Assembly (NCBI RefSeq): GCF_026314945.1 | Contig: NZ_CP111121.1 | Span: forward strand, 4,154,001-4,218,000 | From: Chryseobacterium fluminis | GTDB lineage: Bacteria; Bacteroidota; Bacteroidia; Flavobacteriales; Weeksellaceae | DNA: 64,000 nucleotides | Reading direction: 5' to 3' | Shown: positions 18,594-26,212 of the stretch, one piece after another | How the letters are laid out: the number at the start of each line of letters is the position of its first letter | Position numbering within the stretch: the stretch's first letter is position 1 | The notes under the pieces: generated by a model | The model's database searches: none | Seen by the model: the letters and a program-made list of their open reading frames with translations, nothing else | Told to the model about the DNA's origin: nothing | Made by a program: the position numbers and the translations under genes

Positions 18594-19064
18594 ATGAACT
18601 ATCAACTGGACGAAATAGACAAGAAAATTCTTGATTTCTTAGTAGAGAACACAAGAATGCCTTTTACAGAGATTGCTAAGCAGATGGATGTTTCTGCTGG
18701 AACAATTCACGTAAGAGTGAAAAAGATGGAAGATGCAGGTATTATTTTGGGATCATCTCTTAATATCGATTATGGTAAATTAGACTACCATTTTACAGCA
18801 TTCATTGGTATACTTTTAACAAAATCCAACCGTACTCAGGAAGTACTGAAGGAGTTAACCAGTATTCCTAATGTAATTGAAGCAAGTGTAATTTCAGGAA
18901 AATACAATATTTTCTGTAAAGTAAGAGCTAAAAATACAGAAGATGCGAAAAGAATTATTTATCAAATAGATGATATTCAGGATGTCATGAGAACTGAAAG
19001 TATGATTTCTATGGAAGAGTACCTAAGTGACAAGAATAGATTGATCAACGCTATTTCTATTTAA
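18594..19064 (+). CDS. Lrp/AsnC family transcriptional regulator
   Basis: 156 residues. N-terminal winged HTH (residues 5-60: LDEIDKKILDFLVENTRMP, then TEIAKQMDVSAGTIHVRVKK) followed by an AsnC-type RAM ligand-binding domain (residues 66-145). It binds DNA as an octamer or similar ring in response to amino acids in known members. Length and domain order are normal. It is monocistronic, ending at a perfect hairpin. The ligand cannot be told from the sequence; flavobacterial genomes usually carry several paralogs. Confidence 0.92.
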   Translation: MNYQLDEIDKKILDFLVENTRMPFTEIAKQMDVSAGTIHVRVKKMEDAGIILGSSLNIDYGKLDYHFTAFIGILLTKSNRTQEVLKELTSIPNVIEASVISGKYNIFCKVRAKNTEDAKRIIYQIDDIQDVMRTESMISMEEYLSDKNRLINAISI

Positions 19065-19088
19065 TTCAAATTTTAAACGAATTATATA

Positions 19089-19126
19089 AAAGAACTTATG
19101 AAATCTCTCATAAGTTCTTTATTTTT
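19089..19126 (+). terminator. rho-independent terminator after the Lrp-family gene
   Basis: Perfect 13-bp stem AAAGAACTTATGA (19089-19101) and TCATAAGTTCTTT (19108-19120), followed by ATTTTTG. The T-run is also the -7 box of the next gene. Confidence 0.85.
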
Positions 19127-19127
19127 G
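19120..19127 (+). promoter_or_regulatory. -7 box 5 bp before a start codon
   Basis: TATTTTTG at 19120-19127 followed by TACCT and ATG at 19133. The start of transcription would fall on or next to the ATG. recR has the same layout. Confidence 0.55.
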
Positions 19128-19132
19128 TACCT

Positions 19133-19510
19133 ATGGAAGAATACAGTTATTTTGACGAAGATCCTAAGAAAGGATGGGGCTTTATTTTGGCATTTGCTTC
19201 TTTAATGCTGTTTACGATTATGGGCCTGGGAATCGATTTCGATGAATATTTACAGCATGAATTTCTTAATATTCCCAGATGGTATTTCTATATCATTTTT
19301 TCAATAGATTTCCTGATGATGGTAAGCCTGGTACTGATGTTCTTTTACAGAAAAATAGGCATCTTCACATTTCCGGCTTTACTCGTGCTGCACTTTTTTA
19401 TGCATAACTATTACTTATCCACGTTTCTGTATACGGATGTTACCAATCTTTTCCTGTTTACAGGATTCGGGATGCTGGCGATTATTCCAAAATGGAAGTT
19501 TTTTAAGTAA
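19133..19510 (+). CDS. small integral membrane protein, unknown function
   Basis: 125 residues with four hydrophobic helices (about residues 16-35, 48-70, 75-95 and 100-120) and an acidic N-terminus (EEYSYFDEDPKKGW). Probably an inner-membrane protein; no family recognised. The mRNA appears nearly leaderless because the -7 box ends 5 bp before ATG. It is convergent with the C39 exporter gene, 24 bp away. Confidence 0.75.
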   Translation: MEEYSYFDEDPKKGWGFILAFASLMLFTIMGLGIDFDEYLQHEFLNIPRWYFYIIFSIDFLMMVSLVLMFFYRKIGIFTFPALLVLHFFMHNYYLSTFLYTDVTNLFLFTGFGMLAIIPKWKFFK

Positions 19511-19534
19511 ATTCCAACTGCAAATGATATTTGA

Positions 19535-21634
19535 TTATTCTTCAGAAATCCGGGCATTCTCTAATAATAAAACTTTATCACACAGTTCTCTCACTTCTTC
19601 AGGGTTATGACTGATAACAAAAATGATTTTTTCTGATTTGAGTTTTTGTATTAAGCCGTAAATAAATACCTTATTTTCTTTGTCTAACGAAGAGGTAGGT
19701 TCATCTAAGATTAAAAACTGCGGATCATGGTATAAGGCCCTCATCCATCCCAGCAGTTGTTTCTGCCCCCCGGACAGGTTAATTCCTTCTTCCCCTACAA
19801 GCGTTGAAAATCCCTGTGGTAAGATGTGGATCAACTTATCAAAACCCAGTGAAGTTAATTCCCGTAATTTTGATTCATCTGCCTGTCTGTCAATAATAAT
19901 ATTTTCAAGAACATTTCCGTTGAATACCTGTATGTTCTGCGGAACAATGCCGGTTAAGCGGCGCCAGCTGTTCAGTGAAACATCTTCCAGACGGATAACT
20001 CTATTGATAATAAGTTCCCCTTTTTCCGGAAGATAATTTTTTTGTAATATTTCAGTTAAGGTGGTTTTACCGCTTCCGCTTTCTCCCAGAAGACAGGTGA
20101 GGCTTCCTTTCTGCAATGAGAAAGAAACGCGATTGAGCAGTCTGCTTCTTCCATTGAACCGGAAATCCATATTTCTGATATCAATAGAAATAAGGTCTTC
20201 TATTTCCACGCCGCCTGATTTTTCCTTTTCTAACGAAGAATATTCAAACATTCTGTCAAAAGCCACTTTAGCTTCCTGTATCGGAATACTGGTTAAAGCC
20301 AGATTAGCCACTGAGGAGAGCAGTGAACCTGAAATTCCTATAATGGCCATCAATTCACCGATTTTAATCTCATTATTTAAGACATGATAGGAGGAAAAAC
20401 CGATAATGAGCAGCAGAAAAATAACCAGTGCTGTTCCGGAATACAATGAAATAAAAAGATTAATTTTCCCCAATTCAAAAATTTTCGTCTGAAAAAAGCT
20501 GAAAACAGTTTCGTTTTTCTGTATGAACAGTTCCTGTTTCGAAAATCCTTTAACCACCTCTATTCCCCTGATGCTGTCTATATAATTCGCTTCATTCGAA
20601 CTGTAGGACTGCATAACGTTTCTCTGAGCCTCTATAATTTTCTTATTAAAACTGAAAATAATATAAAAAATTACCGGTGAAACAGCAATACAGATGAATG
20701 CCAATTTCCATGAGTAAAAGAAAAGAAATCCTATGGATATAAACAGGCTCAGAAAATCTACTACAGTGCCGGTGATCAGTTGTTTTATAACCGTCTGAAT
20801 TCTCTGGGTATCATTCAGTCTTGCTGCAAAGTCCCCGATTCTCCTGCTGTCGAAAAACATTTTGGGAAGATAAAGAAGAGAAGTATAAAACTTTTTATTG
20901 ATTCTTTCGTTAAAAGCTTTGCTCTGTTTAATAATATATAATTCCCTTAATGCCTGTATGATGACTTTCGAAAAGAGCACGAATCCCAGAAAGCAAATAC
21001 TTAAAATAAGAAGAGCTGTTTTTCTACCGGGTAAAATGTCGTCTATAAGCTTTTGAGAAAAAACGGACATGGACAAGCTCAGTATACTTAAAATGATCCC
21101 CAGGAAAATAATACTGTACAACGCTTCCTGATCTTCCCGGATAAGGCTTTTAAGCCATTTTCTCTTTTCTGTGTTTACCTGATCTCTTCTCCGGAACGTG
21201 GCATTAGGCTTTAAAGTGAGGCAGGTCTTAGACTGCCAGACTTCTTCCAGATATTCTTGTGTCCAGTACTTCAGGCCGCTGGCAGGATCTCCGATAAGAA
21301 ACTGATGAGTTCCATTAAAAGGGCAAGAATAGCATATAACATAATGTTCAAATTTTTGGTCTATGATAACGTGTAAAATCACAGGCTCCCCATGTTTTTT
21401 AAGCGCCTCTATATCCGCTTCGCAGCCTTCAGCATCAAAGCCTATAGCCAGGGCGCACTGGTATAAACCGAGAAGGGTGGTCCCTGTTTTGCCTGTTCCG
21501 CTTTTTTCGCGGAGCATCTCCAGTGAAATATCTCCGCCGTAGTACCGCACCAAAGACTGCAGACATCCTGCGCCACAATCTGTCAGATCTTTTTGAAGAG
21601 CAAATGTTTTTTGTACCCGCTTAGTTATTTTCAT
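19535..21634 (-). CDS. C39 peptidase-containing ABC exporter (bacteriocin processing and secretion)
   Basis: 699 residues in three parts. Residues 1-140 are a C39 cysteine protease with KDLTDCGAGCLQSLVRYYGG (catalytic Cys), FEHYVICY (His) and IGDPASG (Asp). Residues 160-440 are the ABC transmembrane domain with about six helices. The last 230 residues are the ATPase with Walker A GESGSGKTT, signature NLSGGQKQLLG and Walker B FLILDEPTSSLD. Such PCAT proteins cut double-glycine-type leaders and export the core peptide. It overlaps the TlpA-like gene by 14 bp, so both are one operon; the precursor is probably the peptide at 23604-23777. No HlyD-type partner is in the window. Confidence 0.93.
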   Translation of the reverse strand: MKITKRVQKTFALQKDLTDCGAGCLQSLVRYYGGDISLEMLREKSGTGKTGTTLLGLYQCALAIGFDAEGCEADIEALKKHGEPVILHVIIDQKFEHYVICYSCPFNGTHQFLIGDPASGLKYWTQEYLEEVWQSKTCLTLKPNATFRRRDQVNTEKRKWLKSLIREDQEALYSIIFLGIILSILSLSMSVFSQKLIDDILPGRKTALLILSICFLGFVLFSKVIIQALRELYIIKQSKAFNERINKKFYTSLLYLPKMFFDSRRIGDFAARLNDTQRIQTVIKQLITGTVVDFLSLFISIGFLFFYSWKLAFICIAVSPVIFYIIFSFNKKIIEAQRNVMQSYSSNEANYIDSIRGIEVVKGFSKQELFIQKNETVFSFFQTKIFELGKINLFISLYSGTALVIFLLLIIGFSSYHVLNNEIKIGELMAIIGISGSLLSSVANLALTSIPIQEAKVAFDRMFEYSSLEKEKSGGVEIEDLISIDIRNMDFRFNGRSRLLNRVSFSLQKGSLTCLLGESGSGKTTLTEILQKNYLPEKGELIINRVIRLEDVSLNSWRRLTGIVPQNIQVFNGNVLENIIIDRQADESKLRELTSLGFDKLIHILPQGFSTLVGEEGINLSGGQKQLLGWMRALYHDPQFLILDEPTSSLDKENKVFIYGLIQKLKSEKIIFVISHNPEEVRELCDKVLLLENARISEE

Positions 21635-22151
21635 CAGTGATGCTCATTAATTTTTCAAGTTTTACGACGCCTGGATTTCTTTTGATCAGGCGGTTGTTTC
21701 TGTCATAAATCAGGAAATAAGGAATACTGCTGATGCCCAGTTTTCGGTAGAGCACTGCCTGCTCATCGTGACACCAGAAGATGTGATCTTTTTTCTCCAG
21801 CTGATAGTGCCGGGAAAATTGCCTGATTTCATCCAAAGGCTCGCTGGCCACCCAGATCCACCGGACATTTTTATAGTTTTGATATTTTTTGGATAACTCC
21901 TCCGCCTCTGCCTGACAGAAATGGCAGCCCGGGCTGAAGTACAGCAGTACTTTAATTCCGGCGCCATCCATCATATCATCAGAAGAGAAAGAAGTTCCGG
22001 AAATGGTGGTGAGATGAAATGCAGGAGCATTTTTCAAAGCTTCTGTTTTTTCCTTCTTTTCCCGGAAGCTGAAATATAGATAAACCATAATCCCAATCAG
22101 TAAAATCGGGATAACAGCAGCCGATATTTTTAAAAGTTTCCTCTTTTTCAT
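21621..22151 (-). CDS. membrane-anchored TlpA/thioredoxin-like protein
   Basis: 176 residues. An N-terminal anchor (ISAAVIPILLIGIMVYLYF, residues 9-27) is followed by a periplasmic thioredoxin fold whose active site is PGCHFCQAEAEEL, with the cis-proline loop SSIPYFLIYDR. CxxC proteins of this kind form or reduce disulfides outside the cytoplasm. In a bacteriocin operon whose precursor has exactly two core cysteines, a role in oxidising or guarding the peptide is a reasonable inference. Confidence 0.85.
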   Translation of the reverse strand: MKKRKLLKISAAVIPILLIGIMVYLYFSFREKKEKTEALKNAPAFHLTTISGTSFSSDDMMDGAGIKVLLYFSPGCHFCQAEAEELSKKYQNYKNVRWIWVASEPLDEIRQFSRHYQLEKKDHIFWCHDEQAVLYRKLGISSIPYFLIYDRNNRLIKRNPGVVKLEKLMSITDENN

Positions 22152-22185
22152 TTTTCTTAAGTTTTTTAAAGGTTATCCGGGACCT

Positions 22186-22350
22186 TTATTTTTTATCCTG
22201 ATGATATTTTACCACCTGCATGACAGCGAGGATCAGAAAACCACCCGCACCTATGTAAGACCATAGGCCCGCCATTCCATACCCCTGTACCATTACATTA
22301 AGAATGGCTATAAAGAGAAACGTATACGCTCTATATTTAGGATTCAGCAT
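22186..22350 (-). CDS. small two-helix membrane protein of the exporter operon
   Basis: 54 residues from ATG 22350 (MLNPKYRAYTFLF), with two hydrophobic segments around a glycine-rich turn and a basic C-terminus (KYHQDKK). ATG 22365 is an alternative start that would overlap the upstream stop; starting at 22350 leaves a 1-bp gap. Function unknown; possibly an accessory or immunity component of the peptide system. Confidence 0.6.
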   Translation of the reverse strand: MLNPKYRAYTFLFIAILNVMVQGYGMAGLWSYIGAGGFLILAVMQVVKYHQDKK

Positions 22351-22351
22351 G

Positions 22352-22999
22352 TCAGTACTGGGCATTAAGGATAAAAAATGAAACCAGGCCGACCCAGAAT
22401 AGAAGTCCGACTCCATAGGTAAGAGCGACCAGGCCAAAGGATTTAAAATAGCTTATCTTATTATCGGAAAGCTCCCGGATTCCCCAGGCAAGAATTCCCC
22501 AGTAGAAAAGCTCAAACAGGTTCACCAGTTGTAAAGGATATGCCAGCCATTTTTCAGTGGAAATGGAATTCCGCAAGTTAAGCAGGGAAATAGGATAATA
22601 GGTCTGTAAAGTTTCCATGGAATAATCCGTATCGATCCAATAGAAATTGGCGAACTTATAAAATCCTGCGATGATAAATACAGATTCTCCTATTAATGCG
22701 AGAAGAACAAGATCTGAGAACTTGATATTATCTAAACCCGGCAAATCTAAAAGCTTAATAAAATTGAGACAAAAAGCGACCAATAAAACCTTTAATCCAA
22801 TGAGTAAAGGTGTAGCTGCGTAGCTAACCCATCCCCATTTCTTCTGGCTCTGCAAATAATTTTGCACCACTTCGCTTGGATAATCTTTAGCTAGAAAATC
22901 TGTGATTTTGGAATAGGTGGTAATATATGTTTTGTCTAAATAAGTCAGTAAAAAATAGCATAAAACAATGCTTATGTAAAATGTAAGGTTTTTCATCAA
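22352..22999 (-). CDS. multi-pass membrane protein of the exporter operon
   Basis: 215 residues with five likely helices (about residues 5-22, 60-82, 92-112, 155-175 and 190-212). The family is not recognised. It is the first gene of the minus-strand set 22999 to 19535 and overlaps or abuts the next small membrane gene. By context it may belong to peptide export, maturation or immunity. No enzymatic motif is visible. Confidence 0.7.
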   Translation of the reverse strand: MMKNLTFYISIVLCYFLLTYLDKTYITTYSKITDFLAKDYPSEVVQNYLQSQKKWGWVSYAATPLLIGLKVLLVAFCLNFIKLLDLPGLDNIKFSDLVLLALIGESVFIIAGFYKFANFYWIDTDYSMETLQTYYPISLLNLRNSISTEKWLAYPLQLVNLFELFYWGILAWGIRELSDNKISYFKSFGLVALTYGVGLLFWVGLVSFFILNAQY

Positions 23000-23211
23000 A
23001 ATATGTTTTTAAAATAAATACTAATTGCTTATCCAGTTATTGTTCAATATATGAAAGCTGTAAAAACAAAAAATCAGGAACATTAAAAAGTAATTAATAG
23101 AATTCTTTCATTCGCAGAAAAATAGAGAAACATTTTTTCAAAAACGGTTTTTTGGTTTTTGTTTCTTATTTTGATCCTTTCTATAAAATGCATCTTGGCT
23201 ATTCAAAAACC
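23000..23211. other. gene-free interval before the exporter operon
   Basis: AT-rich, with poly-A and poly-T tracts; no open frame of note. It should hold the promoter of the exporter operon, but no box is clear. Between the terminator at 23212 and the small gene at 23382 the sequence GTTGCA/TGCAAC is repeated, without a clear role. Confidence 0.4.
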
Positions 23212-23230
23212 AGAGGGGGGCCGCCCCTCT
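23200..23230 (-). terminator. terminator of the bacteriocin unit
   Basis: Stem AGAGGGG (23212-23218) and CCCCTCT (23224-23230); on the minus strand followed by GGTTTTTGAAT. This is a GC-rich hairpin in an AT-rich region. Confidence 0.7.
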
Positions 23231-23381
23231 AGTTAATTAGTATTAATCTATTTATAGATATCTTACACATGTATAAAATACTGTTGCACCAATATCTACT
23301 AATGCAACATTCCTCGTTGCAACACCTGCAACTACCATCCAGGAAGAGAGAAAGCAATTTCCACCATGGATATTTTCAAGT

Positions 23382-23588
23382 CTATTTTTTGATATTTTTT
23401 TCATTACATTGTTCTTTAGAATTAATATATACTACATTTGCCAGAACACATAAAGCGGGTATCAAGAATAAATAATAATAAACATCATTCTTAATTTTTA
23501 AAATATTACTTGGAGATAAAATTAAATATAACGTGATCAATGTAATACTTATATAGAGTCCATTTCGAATTTTTACCTTTGTGTTCAT
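23382..23588 (-). CDS. small membrane protein, candidate bacteriocin immunity protein
   Basis: 68 residues with two hydrophobic helices (residues 10-28 and 38-55: YYLFLIPALCVLANVVYI) and charged ends. It starts 15 bp after the stop of the bacteriocin precursor, on the same strand, and a strong terminator follows. Small two-helix proteins just downstream of class II precursors are often immunity proteins; this is inference from position and shape. Confidence 0.6.
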   Translation of the reverse strand: MNTKVKIRNGLYISITLITLYLILSPSNILKIKNDVYYYLFLIPALCVLANVVYINSKEQCNEKNIKK

Positions 23589-23603
23589 CTTTTTATTTTT
23601 TAA

Positions 23604-23777
23604 TTAAGGAAAACAGTCGCCAGCAGTAGAAGCCAGACCAATCATACCTGCAAGTACTGCTGGGTAAAAGGCAGCAACGGCACCCATACCAAGAATAGCA
23701 GCTCCTTTTAAAGCGCAATCCCTTCCGTGGCCACTACCTTGCAAATTTTCCATTTGCGAAACATTTAATTTTTTCAT
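23604..23777 (-). CDS. class II bacteriocin-type precursor peptide
   Basis: 57 residues. The leader KKLNVSQMENLQGS matches the double-glycine bacteriocin signal pattern, with GS in place of GG. Cleavage after GS would release a ~42-residue core GHGRDCALKGAAIL... ending STAGDCFP. The core is hydrophobic and glycine/alanine-rich, with only two cysteines near its ends, so one disulfide could link them. The likely processing protease and exporter (C39 ABC protein) and a thioredoxin-like protein are encoded nearby. It is divergent from the AraC-type regulator gene. Activity and spectrum cannot be inferred. Confidence 0.75.
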   Translation of the reverse strand: MKKLNVSQMENLQGSGHGRDCALKGAAILGMGAVAAFYPAVLAGMIGLASTAGDCFP

Positions 23778-23910
23778 TTTGTCAAGATTTTAAATTTAGT
23801 ATTTTTTTTTGCCATATAATCCCTGGCATGGGTATTTGCTGATCAGCTTTATATCTATATTTTTTGTACTGTACACATACAAGAAATAAAATATTTGTTT
23901 TTCCTGATAA

Positions 23911-23942
23911 CAAAGATGCGAGGGAATAATAACTATAACAAA
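23911..23942 (-). promoter_or_regulatory. promoter of the bacteriocin gene
   Basis: Minus strand: TTTG (23942-23939), a 20-bp spacer, CATCTTTG (23918-23911), one mismatch from TAnnTTTG. The leader would be about 130 nt. Confidence 0.5.
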
Positions 23943-23956
23943 TAAAACACTCCAAA

Positions 23957-23966
23957 ATTGACCAAT
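23957..23966. promoter_or_regulatory. ATTGACCAAT element 1
   Basis: ATTG-AC-CAAT, a palindromic pair of half-sites, about 50 bp upstream of the bacteriocin -7 box and within the divergent region shared with the AraC-type gene. Confidence 0.5.
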
Positions 23967-23987
23967 CTTAGTTTAATTGAAATCAAC

Positions 23988-23997
23988 ATTGACCAAT
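23988..23997. promoter_or_regulatory. ATTGACCAAT element 2
   Basis: Exact copy of element 1, 31 bp away (about three helical turns). The pair is flanked by CCAAAATTG and CAATTTTGG, giving a larger inverted repeat. Confidence 0.5.
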
Positions 23998-24096
23998 TTT
24001 GGAATTAAACAGTATTCAAATTATTAATTTTCAACACTATAAACTATTTGGTAAAAATAATAAAAATGTGGTATTATTGCATTTCAAAAAACACTT

Positions 24097-25836
24097 ATGC
24101 CTAAAATTTTGTTACTTTATTTTCTTTTTAGCAGTTGTATACACTTTTCTCAAAGTATAAGCAATTTTCATATTCCTGACTCTTTAAAAAATAAAACTTT
24201 TGAACAGCTAGAGAATTATTATAGTAAAGAATTTCGGAATGATGACAAAGCAATATTATACGCAAATACTTTTTTAAAGAAAGCTAAAAATGAAAAGAAT
24301 ACCAAAAAACAGTTTGACGGATACTTTTTTCTCTTCACAAAATTTAAAAAGAATTTGAAGTATACTGACAGTATACAAAATGTCATTAATAAAAACAATA
24401 GTATAGATGTATTATCATATGGAAATTATAAAATTGGAGATATCTACTTCAATTGTCATAAATATAATCAGGCATTAAGTAATTATCTAAAAGCACTTTC
24501 CTATGCAAAAAAGAATAACAATATTAAAGAAATAATCCTTATAAAGCATGCAATTGGAAAAATAAAATATTTAACATATGATTACGAAGAAGCTTTAGAA
24601 ATTTTTAAAGAAAATTATAACTATATTAAAAACGAGGAAAAAAAAGACCCCAATAATTATTTATCGATTTTACATAGTTTGGCAATTACATATAACGCTA
24701 TTGGAAAATATGATTCGGCTTATAATTGTGCAGAAATGGGTAGGTCAAAATGCCTTATTTATAATAAAAAATATTATTTCAGAGTATATGATCTCAGTTG
24801 CTATATTATTAAGTTTTATCTCAAAGAATACTCTAATTCAATTAATGGATTAAAACTAAATATTGATTATTTTAAAAAATATGATTCTACCAATCTTGGG
24901 ATATCATACATGTACCTATCCATGAATTTCCAGCAATTGAATAATAGACGCGAATATTTTTATTATTTTAATAAAATGGATTCTGTACAGAAAAAAATAA
25001 AATTTATTCGTCCTGAATTGATAGGTTTATACAAAAAATCTTTACAATATTATGAAGAGGAAGGAAATAAAGATAAACAAGTTTATTTGATTGATAGGCT
25101 TATAAACCTTAATGATACTATTTATAAATCAAATTATGAATTTTCCAAAGAGATTCACCAAAAGTTTGACACTCCTGAACTGTTAAATCAAAAACAGAAA
25201 CTGATTTCAAATTTAGACAAAAAAAATACAATATTGTACTGGTTTCTCGGTGGAGGTTTGGTGCTGTTGCTTATATTCGTTTATTTATACAGTATAAATC
25301 AGAGCAAATTGGAAATATATCAAATTAGGGCTCAAAAATTAATTGATATACAAAATAAAAATTTGGCGATTGATCAATCTGATAGTTTTAAAAAACTTGA
25401 TGGAGAGATTGAAAAAATACAGGTTCCTGAGATATCAGGAGATCAGAAAAATAAAATTAGAAGTCAAATCCCTGAAAATATAAGACAGGCACTTATATTA
25501 AAATTGAATGATTTTGAACAGCAGAGAATATTTTTAACTAAAAGTATTACCTTGTATTCTTTATCTAAAGACTTTGAAACTAATAGAGACTATCTGTCTA
25601 AAATAATTAATGAAACAAAAGGTAAAAGCTTTTCAAATTATATAAATGAATTGCGAATTAATTATGTCATTACCGAATTAAAAGAAAACAAAAAATTAAG
25701 ATTAAAAACTATAGCTGCTATTGCAGAAGATGTTGGGTTTAATAATGTCGAATCCTTTACGAAAGCATTTAAAAATATTACTGGTACGCTGCCGTCATAT
25801 TACATAAGAATTTTACGAGAAGACGACAATCAATAA
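24097..25836 (+). CDS. transmembrane TPR-AraC family regulator
   Basis: 579 residues. Signal peptide (1-20), a periplasmic region with TPR-like helical repeats (about 90-350: YGNYKIGDIYFNCHKYNQAL, DYEEALEIFKENYNYI), one membrane helix near 386-405 (WFLGGGLVLLLIFVYLY), then a cytoplasmic C-terminal AraC HTH domain (NYINELRINYVITELKENK ... IAEDVGFNNVESFTKAFK). Such one-component sensors read a periplasmic signal and bind DNA directly. Two ATTGACCAAT elements lie before it and a related palindrome lies after it, before a second peptide gene, so it probably controls both peptide units and itself. TATTATTG at 24072-24079 may be its -7 box. Confidence 0.88.
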   Translation: MPKILLLYFLFSSCIHFSQSISNFHIPDSLKNKTFEQLENYYSKEFRNDDKAILYANTFLKKAKNEKNTKKQFDGYFFLFTKFKKNLKYTDSIQNVINKNNSIDVLSYGNYKIGDIYFNCHKYNQALSNYLKALSYAKKNNNIKEIILIKHAIGKIKYLTYDYEEALEIFKENYNYIKNEEKKDPNNYLSILHSLAITYNAIGKYDSAYNCAEMGRSKCLIYNKKYYFRVYDLSCYIIKFYLKEYSNSINGLKLNIDYFKKYDSTNLGISYMYLSMNFQQLNNRREYFYYFNKMDSVQKKIKFIRPELIGLYKKSLQYYEEEGNKDKQVYLIDRLINLNDTIYKSNYEFSKEIHQKFDTPELLNQKQKLISNLDKKNTILYWFLGGGLVLLLIFVYLYSINQSKLEIYQIRAQKLIDIQNKNLAIDQSDSFKKLDGEIEKIQVPEISGDQKNKIRSQIPENIRQALILKLNDFEQQRIFLTKSITLYSLSKDFETNRDYLSKIINETKGKSFSNYINELRINYVITELKENKKLRLKTIAAIAEDVGFNNVESFTKAFKNITGTLPSYYIRILREDDNQ

Positions 25837-25865
25837 TTATTAACCTTTTTATGACTTAACAATAC

Positions 25866-25881
25866 GATATTGATCAATATC
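25866..25881. promoter_or_regulatory. palindrome GATATTGATCAATATC
   Basis: Perfect 16-bp palindrome containing ATTGATCAAT, the same ATTG-N2-CAAT pattern as the two elements before the regulator. Its centre is about 52 bp upstream of TTATTTTG (25918-25925), a possible -7 box of the peptide gene; the spacing at the bacteriocin promoter is about 50 bp. Confidence 0.5.
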
Positions 25882-25956
25882 GGTAACATTCTCTAAACAT
25901 ATTTCGAAAAAAAGCACTTATTTTGAATGGTAATCTAATCTTAAAAATCAAATAGA

Positions 25957-26133
25957 ATGAAAAAACAAAATGAAAAAACGCAAAGGAAATTATCTTTAAA
26001 AAAAATTCGAATTATTAATGTTACTAGTTTGAGAAAAATTAAAGGAGGTGATGGAAGTGACGGAGGAAATAATACAGGGGATCTAGGGCAAAATACATCA
26101 ATCCAAAGTTTGAATATTATAAATAATTTTTAA
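25957..26133 (+). CDS. GG-leader peptide precursor (RiPP-like), cysteine-free core
   Basis: 58 residues. A basic leader (KTQRKLSLKKIRIINVTSL then RKIKGG) resembles Bacteroidota natural-product precursors ('LSLKK...I..L...KGG'). The core after GG, DGSDGGNNTGDLGQNTSIQS followed by LNIINNF, has no cysteine but many Ser, Thr, Asn and Asp, so it is neither a normal lanthipeptide nor a disulfide bacteriocin. It lies between the AraC-type regulator and a secreted prolyl oligopeptidase, and no dehydratase, cyclase or radical-SAM gene is near. It could be an unmodified peptide, a signal, or a substrate of the peptidase. Confidence 0.6.
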   Translation: MKKQNEKTQRKLSLKKIRIINVTSLRKIKGGDGSDGGNNTGDLGQNTSIQSLNIINNF

Positions 26134-26212
26134 ATAGAATTCTAGATCAGCATTTTTAAGATGTGAGGTACTACTTTAAGTTCCTTGCATCTTTATTTTA
26201 AATTATAATAAT

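Noticed and set aside
22186..22437. 83-residue version of the small membrane protein
   Set aside because: Its first 24 residues lie within the upstream gene; the start at 22350 leaves the tidy two-helix protein.
25957..26133. Call as class I lanthipeptide precursor
   Set aside because: The leader is similar in style, but the core has no cysteine and no dehydratase or cyclase gene is nearby.
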